Source: Parafrankia irregularis (GTDB lineage Bacteria; Actinomycetota; Actinomycetes; Frankiales; Frankiaceae). From it: a stretch of 64,000 nucleotides of DNA. The stretch is taken from contig NZ_FAOZ01000007.1 of the NCBI RefSeq assembly GCF_001536285.1, positions 261,360 through 325,359 of the forward strand, written 5' to 3'. Positions within the stretch are counted from its first letter, which is position 1, and each line of letters begins with the position of its first letter. A program made the translations under genes and the position numbers. Below are positions 30,771 through 38,778 of this stretch, piece by piece. Below the pieces are notes generated by a model that was not told the origin of the DNA, did not search any database, and saw only the letters and a program-made list of their open reading frames with translations.

Positions 30771-31853
30771 TCAGGCGGCCAGCGGCATGACCTTGTACTC
30801 GAGGTACTCGCCGGAGAGCACCGGGGCGTGCTTCGGCGCCTCGCCGTCCACCCGGCAGGTCGGCAGGCACTCGATGAGCGCGTTCCAGTTCGGCTGGTGG
30901 AAGAACGGCATCGAGATGCGCGGGACGGACCGGTCGGCGGGCGGCGGCACCAGCACCCGGTGCATCGTCGAGACCCACCGGTCATTGGTCCACAGCGCCA
31001 TCAGGTCGCCGATGTTCACCACGTAGGAGCCGGGGACGTACGGCACGTCCACCCATTCGCCGCAGCGGCGGTCGATCACCTGCAGGCCGCGGACGTCCTG
31101 GTAGAGGATGGTCACGGTGCCCGAGTCGGTGTGCGGCATCTTGCGGAACTGCTCCGGGCCGACCTCGCCGTGGACCGCCGGGTAGTAGTTCGCGCACAGG
31201 TTGGTCAGGTGCTCGTCGATGATGCCGTCGAAGTGCGTCTCGGCCAGCCCGAGACCGAGGGCGAACATCCGCATCGTGGTCTGGGCGAACCGCTCCAGCT
31301 CGGTGTAGAGCGCGAGCCAGGCCGGGCGCATCGTCTCGACCTCCGTCGGCCAGACGTTCGGCTTCGACCAGACGTCGAAGTGCTCGCCGAGCCCCGCGCC
31401 CTCGGCGACGCCGGGCTCACCGAGGCGGTTCATCGTGAACAGCTCGCAGATGTCGGGGCGCCGTGCCCGGGCGTACTCCTGCGAGTCGGGGTCCTCGACG
31501 AATCCCTCCAGGTTGATCGTGTCCAGGTCGTAGCCGGCGCCCTGGTTGTGCCAGACCCGCAGGCCGCGCAGCGTCGGGTCGCCCTTGGCCGCCAGGTAGC
31601 GCTCCTTGGCCGCCATCGGCAGCTCGAAGAACGTGCGGACCTCGTCGATCGCCGTCTCCATCAGCGTCGGGTCGATGCCGTGGCCGACCACCGTGAAGAA
31701 GCCGGACGTCCGGCAGGCCTCGTCGAGCGCCGCGCCCACCGCCGCCCGCCGTGCCGGGTCCGAGCTGGTCGCCCCGGAAAAGTCGATCACCGGGACGTAC
31801 CCGGGCACCACGACCGCGTCGGTCGCACTGGGTGCGGTCACTGCCTCGGACAC
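30771..31853 (-). CDS. 2-oxoglutarate/Fe(II)-type oxygenase, isopenicillin N synthase-like
   Basis: A 360-residue oxygenase. The N-terminal DIOX_N part has YVPVIDFSG and GFFTVVGHGI. The metal triad is HTD (MPHTDSGTVTILYQD) plus the distal His in STMHRV, and RISMPFF gives the R-x-S co-substrate motif. GTG 31853 follows AGGAGG by 6 bp, a very good ribosome site, so I prefer it over ATG 31925. The dyad ATTGC-N5-GCAAT lies 71 bp upstream. It belongs to a group with a cupin regulator and a second such oxygenase. The substrate is unknown. Confidence 0.9.
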   Translation of the reverse strand: MSEAVTAPSATDAVVVPGYVPVIDFSGATSSDPARRAAVGAALDEACRTSGFFTVVGHGIDPTLMETAIDEVRTFFELPMAAKERYLAAKGDPTLRGLRVWHNQGAGYDLDTINLEGFVEDPDSQEYARARRPDICELFTMNRLGEPGVAEGAGLGEHFDVWSKPNVWPTEVETMRPAWLALYTELERFAQTTMRMFALGLGLAETHFDGIIDEHLTNLCANYYPAVHGEVGPEQFRKMPHTDSGTVTILYQDVRGLQVIDRRCGEWVDVPYVPGSYVVNIGDLMALWTNDRWVSTMHRVLVPPPADRSVPRISMPFFHQPNWNALIECLPTCRVDGEAPKHAPVLSGEYLEYKVMPLAA

Positions 31854-31923
31854 TGATGCCTCCTGCTCCGCCTGGCCACCCCCGGCCGACGGGTCGACCG
31901 GGCGCTGACGCCTGCTCCGCACC

Positions 31924-31938
31924 ATTGCTCAGTGCAAT
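31924..31938. promoter_or_regulatory. Dyad ATTGC-N5-GCAAT upstream of the oxygenase, candidate operator
   Basis: A perfect inverted repeat, ATTGC-TCAGT-GCAAT. The same arms with the same 5-bp spacing recur at 34185-34199 upstream of the transporter operon. The cupin/helix-turn-helix regulator gene lies between the two. Confidence 0.55.
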
Positions 31939-32011
31939 ACACGCCCTGGATGGGGCCGAGGGCAAGCAACGGTGCGGGATTTCACCGGACCGTTACGAAC
32001 GGGCGGATTTC

Positions 32012-32782
32012 TCAGTGCGGGCGGCCGCGCGGGACGGCGGCGGACATGACCAGGATCCGGGCCGCGCCGGCGCCGACCGAGCGCCACCGGTGCGGGGTCG
32101 TGGCGGCGTACCAGATCGCGTCGCCCGGCCGCAGGTGCTCGGTCCGGTCGGTCTGGAGCTCGACGACGACCTCACCTTCGAGCAGGTAGACGAACTCCTC
32201 GCCGTCGTGCTCGAACCAGTCCCCGAGGAAGCCGCCGGCCCGGACGGTGACCTCCTGGACCTGGATGAGCTTGCTGGGCGCGCCGACCAGCACCCGCGCG
32301 AAAGCCGCGTCCGGCCGGTCCTCGATCGTCGTACCGGCCGCCGTTCCCGCCCTGGTCACGACCACCTCGTCGGCGTCCGAGGGGAGCAGGTCCTGCGGGG
32401 AGAGCTCCAGGGCGTTCGCGATCCGGTAGAGCGTCTGGATGCTCGGGTTGTTGCGCCCGTTCTCCAGCTGGCTCAGGTAGGGCTGGCTGACGCCGGCCCG
32501 CTCGGCCAGCACGGTCATCGGCATCCCGGCGCGCCGGCGGGCCGCGCGGATCGCCGTGCCGATCGCGCGCATGGCCGGCGGTGGCCCGCCGGCCGCCGGC
32601 GTGGCGGCTGCGACGGGCGCGGGCGCGACGGCGGTGTTCGGGGCCGCCGGGGCGGGGACGGCGCCGGTGGTGTCGCCGCCGGGGTCGTCGGGCCGCACCT
32701 CGTTGCTGGTGGCGTCGTTGCTGGTGGCGGCGTTGTCGCCGGGGCGCGGGGACGACACCGGGAGACGTGGGCGTGCGGCCAT
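32012..32782 (-). CDS. XRE-family regulator with C-terminal cupin sensor domain
   Basis: A 256-residue regulator. After about 70 Ala/Pro-rich residues comes an XRE helix-turn-helix (IGTAIRAARRRAGMPMTVLAERAGVSQPYLSQLENGRNNPS), then a cupin_2 barrel with WFEHDGEEFVYLLEGEVVVELQTD and LRPGDAIWYAATTPHRW. The His and Glu residues in that barrel could bind a metal or small ligand. ATG 32782 follows GGAGG by 8 bp; upstream codons to 32911 lack support. This class usually regulates neighbouring metabolic or uptake genes in response to a small effector. It sits between two oxygenase genes and next to the transport operon, so it is the obvious candidate to bind the shared ATTGC-N5-GCAAT dyad. Confidence 0.9.
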   Translation of the reverse strand: MAARPRLPVSSPRPGDNAATSNDATSNEVRPDDPGGDTTGAVPAPAAPNTAVAPAPVAAATPAAGGPPPAMRAIGTAIRAARRRAGMPMTVLAERAGVSQPYLSQLENGRNNPSIQTLYRIANALELSPQDLLPSDADEVVVTRAGTAAGTTIEDRPDAAFARVLVGAPSKLIQVQEVTVRAGGFLGDWFEHDGEEFVYLLEGEVVVELQTDRTEHLRPGDAIWYAATTPHRWRSVGAGAARILVMSAAVPRGRPH

Positions 32783-32930
32783 GCGGGTGTCCTCCAGACG
32801 AGCCGGGTCGGATGCCGGGGATGCGGCCCGGGCGTGATCACGATCGTGCCAGGTGCTCCGGGATCCGCTGCCCGGCGCTGGTGGCCGGCTAGGCGATGGT
32901 AGGTAGTGCACCCGGCCCGATCTGATCGAC

Positions 32931-32959
32931 GTGACAAGAAATTCTCACGAATGTTATAG
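32931..32959 (+). promoter_or_regulatory. Candidate promoter of the second oxygenase gene
   Basis: GTGACA (32931-32936) and TTATAG (32954-32959) are exactly 17 bp apart, matching the sigma-70 consensus in 5 of 6 and 4 of 6 positions. A short dyad ATTC-TCAC-GAAT (32941-32952) fills the spacer, so a regulator bound there would block the promoter. Confidence 0.6.
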
Positions 32960-33021
32960 GCATGGCTTATATTCGCTCCCGCTGGTGCGGTGACATCCAC
33001 TGGCCAGAGGGGAGCAATGCC

Positions 33022-34113
33022 ATGACGGAGCTGGTCCCGGCGGTGGACATCGGCGGGCTGCACGACGGTGACCCGCGCCGGCGCCGGGAGATCGCGTCCG
33101 CGATCGACGACGGGTGCCGCCGAGTGGGGTTCCTGGAGATCGTCGGCCACGGGGTCGAGCCGTCGGTGATCGACGCGGCGCTGCGCGAGCTCGACGCGTT
33201 CTGGGCGTTGCCAGCTCGGACCAAGATGCGCTACGTCCCCGCGGATGTCATGACCAACCGCGGGTACAGCCCGCCGAAGGCCGAGTCGCTGGCCTACAGC
33301 CTCGGTGTGAACGCCGAGCCGGACACCTTCGAGGCGTTCAACATCGGCCCGGAGGGCTGGCCCGCCGGTGACCCCGTGTACGAGCGGGAACGCGACGGGG
33401 TGTTCGCCGTGAACCTGTGGCCCACCGACCCGCCGGGCCTGCGTCCCGCACTCACCGCGTACTTCGCCGCCGTCTCCGGGCTGGCCCGGCGGCTCACCGC
33501 GATCTTCGCGGTGGCGCTCGGCCTGCCCGAGAACTACTTCGACGCGTTCACCGACCACTCCACCGACACCCTGCGCGCACTGCTCTACCGCACCGCCCCG
33601 CGCGGCGGGAACGTCACGGCCGGCGACGCGCCCGCGCCCGCGGATGCGGATGCGGATGCGGCGGCCGGTGAGCCGGCCAGGATGGGTGCGCACACCGACT
33701 ACGGCATCCTGACCGTGCTCTACGGCGACCAGGTGCCCGGCCTGGAGATCGTCGGCCCGGACGGTGGGTGGCACCCGGTCATCCCCAGGCCCGGGGCGTT
33801 CCTGGTCAACCTCGGTGACCTGCTCGCGCAGTGGACCAACGACCACTGGGCCTCCACCGTGCACCGGGTGGTGCTGCCCGTGCCGCGGGCCGACAGGGTG
33901 GCCCGGCGGCGCTCGATCGCGTTCTTCCACGACGGCAACTACGACGCCCGGGTCGAGTGCCTGCCCACCTGTACCGGCGCCGACGACCCGCCGAAGTACC
34001 CGCCGGTGGTCGCCGGCGAGCACCTGGCCGCGAAGTTCGCCGCCCCGCGGCTGCACCGCCCGACGACGGCGACGTCCACGCTCGGTGAGCGAACGGGCGC
34101 GCTCAACCGTTGA
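33022..34113 (+). CDS. 2-oxoglutarate/Fe(II)-type oxygenase, isopenicillin N synthase-like
   Basis: A 363-residue oxygenase. DIOX_N features are VPAVDIGGL and GFLEIVGHGV. The metal site is HTD in MGAHTDYGILTVLYGD plus STVHRV, and RRSIAFF carries R-x-S. A short Ala/Asp repeat (gcggat microsatellite at about 33640-33660) sits just before the HTD motif, the same place as the Gly/Asp insert of the oxygenase at 15677. ATG 33022 follows GAGGGGAGC. Divergent from the cupin regulator and followed after 207 bp by the transporter operon on the same strand. Substrate unknown. Confidence 0.9.
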   Translation: MTELVPAVDIGGLHDGDPRRRREIASAIDDGCRRVGFLEIVGHGVEPSVIDAALRELDAFWALPARTKMRYVPADVMTNRGYSPPKAESLAYSLGVNAEPDTFEAFNIGPEGWPAGDPVYERERDGVFAVNLWPTDPPGLRPALTAYFAAVSGLARRLTAIFAVALGLPENYFDAFTDHSTDTLRALLYRTAPRGGNVTAGDAPAPADADADAAAGEPARMGAHTDYGILTVLYGDQVPGLEIVGPDGGWHPVIPRPGAFLVNLGDLLAQWTNDHWASTVHRVVLPVPRADRVARRRSIAFFHDGNYDARVECLPTCTGADDPPKYPPVVAGEHLAAKFAAPRLHRPTTATSTLGERTGALNR

Positions 34114-34184
34114 GCCGGCGGCCCGCACAGACGGAAACCGGCCGGCAACGACCGGGGACCGATCCGGAAACAGGCCTCCTTAAT

Positions 34185-34199
34185 ATTGCTTCATGCAAT
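34185..34199. promoter_or_regulatory. Dyad ATTGC-N5-GCAAT upstream of the ABC transport operon, candidate operator
   Basis: A perfect inverted repeat, ATTGC-TTCAT-GCAAT, overlapping a TAATAT -10-like element (34181-34186) 122 bp before the binding-protein start. The arms and spacing are identical to those at 31924-31938. Confidence 0.55.
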
Positions 34200-34320
34200 G
34201 AGCTGGGTAGGTGCAGGGCCGACGGGACACGCGTCCGCGCCGATCCGTCGACACCACGCCCGCTCGTCCCGCGGCGCCGATCCCATCCCGGACGCCCCAC
34301 CACCTCTCCCAGGAGAACCC

Positions 34321-35439
34321 ATGTCGACGCTGTCCGACCGCCGCGCCTTCCTCCGCCGTGGGGTGGGCCTTGCGGCGTTTGGCCTGGCAGTTCCCACCGT
34401 GCTGAGCGCCTGCTCGGATGACGACTCCGACACCGCCACCACCTCGACCGACTCGGCCGCGACCACCGGCCCGGCGGACTACGGCGACATCAGCTTCCGG
34501 CTCTCCTACACCCAGGGCGTCGCGTTCGCGGGGACCTATATTGCTGTGAGCGATGGCCTGTACGGCAAGCAGGGCTTCGGTGACGTCACGCTGATCCCCG
34601 GCGGCCCGTCGGCGACCCCGTCACCGACCGACGTCGGCACCGGCAAGGCGTTCCTCGGTGTGGCCTCCACCCCCGACCAGGTCGCGGCCGCCCGGCTCAA
34701 CAACGGCGCCAAGGTCAAGATCGTGGGTGCGCTCTACCAGAAGAACAGCTACGCGATCACCTCGCTCACCTCCGCGCCGATCAGCAGGCCGGCCGACATG
34801 GTCGGCAGGAAGATCGGCGTGCAGGCCGTGAACACCACCGTCTGGGAGGCGTTCCTGGCGGCGGCCGGCATCGACGCCGGTGACGTCACGGCCGTGCCCG
34901 TCCAGTACGACCCGACGCCGCTGACCACCGGCGAGGTCGACGGCTGGTTCTCCTACGTCACCAACGAGCCGATCACGCTCGCGGCCAAGGGGCACCAGGT
35001 GACCACGATGCTGCTGGCCGACAACGGCTACCCGCTCGTCGCGCAGGTCTACATCGCGCAGGACTCCTCCATCTCCGACCGGCGCGAAGAGCTCAAGGCC
35101 GCGCTGAAGGCGGAGATCTCCGGCTGGGGCACCCAGGCGACCACGCCGAGCCGCGGCGTCGACCTGACCCTGCAGACCTACGCCAAGGACGCCGGCCTCA
35201 ACAAGGACGTCGTCACCAAGGTCGCGGACGTCCAGAACGGCCTGATCCTGACCGCGGGCACCAGGACCGCCGGCCTGCTTACGGTCAGCGACGCGCTGAT
35301 CGACACCAACATCAGGACGCTGGCCGCCTCCGGGTACGAGATCGACGCGGCCGACCTGTTCGACCTGTCGCTGCTCGACGAGATCTACCAGGAGTCCCCC
35401 GAGCTGATCTCCGGGCTGCCGGCGGTCCCCGCCTCGTGA
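34321..35439 (+). CDS. ABC transporter substrate-binding lipoprotein, NMT1/SsuA-like
   Basis: A 372-residue exported binding protein. The signal RRAFLRRGVGLAAFGLAVPTVLSAC looks like a twin-arginine signal ending in a lipobox with Cys31. The mature part is of the NMT1/THI5/SsuA type: FRLSYTQGVAFAGTYIAVSDGLYGKQGFGDVTLIPGG, then GKAFLGVAS and DMVGRKIGVQ. Such proteins capture sulfonates, thiamine precursors, nitriles or nitrate-like solutes. ATG 34321 follows AGGAGA. It is coupled by a 4-bp overlap to the permease gene. With flavin monooxygenases downstream, a sulfur- or nitrogen-containing organic solute is likely, but this is inference. Confidence 0.9.
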   Translation: MSTLSDRRAFLRRGVGLAAFGLAVPTVLSACSDDDSDTATTSTDSAATTGPADYGDISFRLSYTQGVAFAGTYIAVSDGLYGKQGFGDVTLIPGGPSATPSPTDVGTGKAFLGVASTPDQVAAARLNNGAKVKIVGALYQKNSYAITSLTSAPISRPADMVGRKIGVQAVNTTVWEAFLAAAGIDAGDVTAVPVQYDPTPLTTGEVDGWFSYVTNEPITLAAKGHQVTTMLLADNGYPLVAQVYIAQDSSISDRREELKAALKAEISGWGTQATTPSRGVDLTLQTYAKDAGLNKDVVTKVADVQNGLILTAGTRTAGLLTVSDALIDTNIRTLAASGYEIDAADLFDLSLLDEIYQESPELISGLPAVPAS

Positions 35440-37151
35440 CCGTCGCGAGCGCGGCCGCGTCCAGCGGCCCTGGCCCCAGCCCCAGCCCCAGCCGCCCCAC
35501 TCGCCCCGGCGGCCCGGGCAGCGGCAGCCCCGGCAGCGGCTCGCCGGCGACCCAGTGGCTCGGGACCGTCGGGCGGACGGTCCGGGCCCGGCTGCTCGCG
35601 CCGACGCTGACGCTCGTCGGTGTCGGCGCGCTGTGGGCGCTGGTCGGTGCCTGGCAGCCCGCCTACGTGCCCGGCCCGCGGGCCGTCGTGGCCGCGCTCG
35701 TCGACAACTGGTCCATGGTCCGCGCGAACGCGAGCGCGACCCTGTCCGGGGCCTTCAAGGGCTGGGTGTGGGGCAACGCGGCCGCGGTCGCCCTCGTGCT
35801 CCTCGGGGCGTTCCTGCCCCGCACCGAACGGCCCATCCTGCGGATCTCGGTCGTCGTCTACTGCCTGCCGGCGATGGCGATCGGGCCGGTGCTGCAGGCG
35901 CTGCTGCCCGGCAACGGCGCCTCGGTCGCGATCGCCGCGCTCAGCGTCTTCTTCAACACGCTGCTGGCCGGCGTGCTCGGTGTCCGCACCGCTCCGCGCG
36001 CCGCGCTCGACGTGGTGCACGCGGCGGGCGGGCGCCCGGTCACCCAGACCCTGCGGGTACGGCTGCGCGCGTCACTGCCGAGCCTGTTCGCCGGCCTGCG
36101 CATCGCGGCACCGGCGGCCATGCTCGGCGCGATCCTCGGTGAGTACCTCGGCGCGGACCGCGGCCTGGGCAACGCGATCATCACCACCCAGCAGCAGATG
36201 GACCTCGCGCTCACCTGGGCGCTGGCCCTGGTCGCGACCGTGATCGCCGGCGCGGGCTACGTCCTGACCGGTCTGGTCGGCCGGCTCGTCGCCCCGTGGG
36301 CGGGCGAGACGGTGGACCTGACCCCGTCGCTGGACCCGGACGCCGACGCGCGCCGGCGCAACGCCGACCGGCCGGCGCCGCTGCGCTGGGCCCGCACCGC
36401 CGGCGCCGCGGTCACCTCCGCCGCCGCCGTCGTCGGCCTGTGGTGGGGCCTGATCATCGTCTTCGACCTCTCCGACCTGGTCGCCAAGACTCCCGTGGAC
36501 GTCTGGGAGTACATGGTCAGCGCGCCGAAGGCCGGGGAGCACCGCTCCGAGCTGTTCAGCGCGCTGGGGACCACCCTGCAGGAGGCGGCGATCGGCTTCG
36601 TCGCCGGAACCGCCATCGCGATGGCGCTGGTGACGTTGCTGGCACTGTGGCCGGCCGCGAGCCAGGCGCTGATGCCGGCCACGATCCTGCTGCAGTCGGT
36701 GCCGCTGACCGTGTTCACGCCGCTGATGCTGACGATGTTCGGCAGCGGCCTGACCGCCACCGTGGTCATCGCCGGCATCATCGTGTTCTTCCCGACGCTG
36801 GTGACCGTGCTCGACGCGGTGCGCGGCACGCCCAGACCGATGGTGGACCTGATCCGCGCGTCCGGCGGTGGCCGGTTCGCGATCCTGGTGAAGGCCCAGC
36901 TGCCGACATCGGTGCCCGCGCTGCTCAGCGCGGCCCGGATCTCGGCACCGCGGGCACTGATCGGCGCGCTCGTCGCCGAGTGGCTGGCGACCGGCCGCGG
37001 CATCGGCTTCCTCATGCTCCGCTCGACGGCGACCTACAAGTACGACCAGCTGTGGTCCGCCGTGGTGCTGACCACGTTCGTCATGGTCCTCGCCAACGCG
37101 GTCGTCACCAGCCTCGAACGCCTCAGTCACCGCCGCCTCGGCAGCGCCTGA
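35436..37151 (+). CDS. ABC transporter permease, two fused inner-membrane domains
   Basis: A 571-residue protein holding two BPD_transp_1 domains in one chain. Each half has about six membrane segments and its own EAA loop: DVVHAAGGRPVTQTLRVRLRASLPSLF in the first half and DLIRASGGGRFAILVKAQLPTSVPALL in the second. SsuC/TauC-type permeases are normally single domains of about 260 residues that dimerise, so this is a tandem fusion. Start GTG 35436 overlaps the binding-protein stop. No ATP-binding subunit gene follows or occurs anywhere in the window, so the transporter must use an ATPase encoded elsewhere or be incomplete. Confidence 0.9.
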   Translation: MTVASAAASSGPGPSPSPSRPTRPGGPGSGSPGSGSPATQWLGTVGRTVRARLLAPTLTLVGVGALWALVGAWQPAYVPGPRAVVAALVDNWSMVRANASATLSGAFKGWVWGNAAAVALVLLGAFLPRTERPILRISVVVYCLPAMAIGPVLQALLPGNGASVAIAALSVFFNTLLAGVLGVRTAPRAALDVVHAAGGRPVTQTLRVRLRASLPSLFAGLRIAAPAAMLGAILGEYLGADRGLGNAIITTQQQMDLALTWALALVATVIAGAGYVLTGLVGRLVAPWAGETVDLTPSLDPDADARRRNADRPAPLRWARTAGAAVTSAAAVVGLWWGLIIVFDLSDLVAKTPVDVWEYMVSAPKAGEHRSELFSALGTTLQEAAIGFVAGTAIAMALVTLLALWPAASQALMPATILLQSVPLTVFTPLMLTMFGSGLTATVVIAGIIVFFPTLVTVLDAVRGTPRPMVDLIRASGGGRFAILVKAQLPTSVPALLSAARISAPRALIGALVAEWLATGRGIGFLMLRSTATYKYDQLWSAVVLTTFVMVLANAVVTSLERLSHRRLGSA

Positions 37152-37192
37152 CTCACCGGCCGGTGCCCGTGCCGGCCCGGCGGCCGCGGAGA

Positions 37193-37357
37193 TCAACGCG
37201 GCTGCCCTGCGACCTCCTCGGCCTCGGCGAGAACACGGGCCGTGTTGCCCCAGGCCAGCGCGTCGAGGTCACGCCTGGACCAGCCCGCGTCCTGGAGCGC
37301 CGCCAGGAGGGCGGGACAGGTGGACACGAGGTCCTCGAAGCACGACTGGCGGGGCCG
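37193..37357 (-). pseudogene. C-terminal remnant of a membrane dipeptidase (peptidase M19)
   Basis: Between an in-frame stop at 37358-37360 and the stop at 37193-37195, the minus strand encodes 54 codons including FEDLVSTCPALLAALQDAGW and DLDALAWGNTARVLAEAE. This matches the tail of M19 dipeptidases, where an L-x-x-G-(W/Y)-(S/T)-x-x-D-(L/I)-x-x-(L/I)-x-x-x-N-x-x-R-V pattern ends the protein. All catalytic zinc ligands are missing and there is no start. I read it as the 3' end of a deleted gene. Confidence 0.55.
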
Positions 37358-37388
37358 TCACGGCGTCCCCGCCTCGGCGCCGAGCGGG

Positions 37389-38756
37389 CTACGCGGTGGC
37401 AACCGGGACCTTGGCAGGCTCCGGCAAGGGGATGCCGAGGTTGTCGCGCAGGGTCGTGCCGGAGTAGTCGGCGCGCAGCGAGCCGCGCTCCTGCAGCAGC
37501 GGGACGACCCTGTCGACGAACTCGTCCAGGCCGGTCGGGGTCAGGTGGGAGCCGACGATGAAGCCGTCGGACCCGCCGTTCTGCACGAACCCGTCCAGCT
37601 GGTCGGCGACCCGGGTCGGGGTGCCGACGAACTCGACCCGGCTGAAGAGGTGGATGGCGAGCTCGCGCAGGGACAGCTTCTTCGCCTCGGCGAGCTCCCG
37701 CCATTCCCGGACCGTCGCGAACGGGTCCTGGTGCAGCCGGGCCCGGCCCTGGATGACCAGCGGGCCGTCCGGGTCGGGATCGACGTCCGGCAACGGGCCG
37801 TCCGGGTCGTAGCCGGACAGGTCGCGGTTCCAGACGGCTTCGAACAGGATCTGCGCCGTTCGGCCGGTGATCTGGGTACGGGCGATCTCCCGCGCCTTCT
37901 CGACGGCGTCGGCCTCGGTGTCGCCGAGGACGAACGAACCGCTGGGCAGGATCCGCACCGAGCCCTCCGGGCGGCCGGCGCGGGCCACCCGGGCCTGGAT
38001 GTCGCGGTAGAACTCCTGCGCCTCGGCCAGATGGTGGTAGGGCGAGAAGATGGCGTCGGCGGTGCTCGCGGCGAAGTCCCGGCCCTGAGGGGACACTCCG
38101 GCCTGGAGAACCACCGGCCGGCCCTGGGGGCTGCGCGGCACGTTGAAGCGGCCCGAGAGGTCGAACTGCCGGCCCTGGAAGCGGAACGCACCCACGTCGC
38201 CCGTGCGCACGAACTGGCCGTGCTCGGCATCGGCGAGCACGGCGTCGGGCGCCCAGGTGTCCCACAGCCGGCGGGTGACGGCGACGAACTCCTCGGCCCG
38301 GACGTACCGGTCGTCGCGGTGCAGGAAGCCGCCGCGCCGGAAGTTCTGGCCGGTGAAGGCGTCGAAGGAGGTGACGACGTTCCAGCCGGCGCGGCCTCCG
38401 GAGAGATGGTCCAGGGACGCGATCTGCCGGGCCAGCTCGTAGGGCTCGTTGAAGGTCGCGTTGAGGGTGCCGACCAGGCCCAGATGCTCGGTGACCGCTG
38501 CCAGTGCGGCGAGTACCGGCAGCGTGTCCGGCCGGCCGATGATGTCCTGGTCGAAGATCCTTCCCAGCCGCTCGCGCAGGATGAGGCCTTCGGCCAGGAA
38601 GAAGAAGTCGAACTTTCCCCGCTCCGCCGTCCGCGCCACATGGCGGAAGGTGGAGAAGTCGATCTGGCTGCCGGCCGCCGGATCCGACCACACGGTGTGA
38701 TGGTTGACGCCTCCGACGTAGGCGCCAAGGATGATCTGCTTACGCGCGTTGCTCAT
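37389..38756 (-). CDS. FMN-dependent monooxygenase, NtaA/SnaA/DszA family
   Basis: A 455-residue luciferase-fold monooxygenase that would use reduced FMN and oxygen to oxidise an organic sulfur or nitrogen compound. Family features are the start RKQIILGAYVGG, FFFLAEGL, the long NVVTSFDAFTGQNFRRGG segment, WNVVTS and RPVVLQAGVSPQGRDFAA, all typical of the NtaA/SnaA/DszA group rather than shorter SsuD. ATG 38756 is preceded by an AGGTAT-like weak site. A second flavin monooxygenase lies 22 bp upstream on the same strand, so they form an operon. It needs an FMN reductase, and none was seen here. Confidence 0.92.
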   Translation of the reverse strand: MSNARKQIILGAYVGGVNHHTVWSDPAAGSQIDFSTFRHVARTAERGKFDFFFLAEGLILRERLGRIFDQDIIGRPDTLPVLAALAAVTEHLGLVGTLNATFNEPYELARQIASLDHLSGGRAGWNVVTSFDAFTGQNFRRGGFLHRDDRYVRAEEFVAVTRRLWDTWAPDAVLADAEHGQFVRTGDVGAFRFQGRQFDLSGRFNVPRSPQGRPVVLQAGVSPQGRDFAASTADAIFSPYHHLAEAQEFYRDIQARVARAGRPEGSVRILPSGSFVLGDTEADAVEKAREIARTQITGRTAQILFEAVWNRDLSGYDPDGPLPDVDPDPDGPLVIQGRARLHQDPFATVREWRELAEAKKLSLRELAIHLFSRVEFVGTPTRVADQLDGFVQNGGSDGFIVGSHLTPTGLDEFVDRVVPLLQERGSLRADYSGTTLRDNLGIPLPEPAKVPVATA

Positions 38757-38778
38757 GCTGATACCTCGAGTCGCGTGG

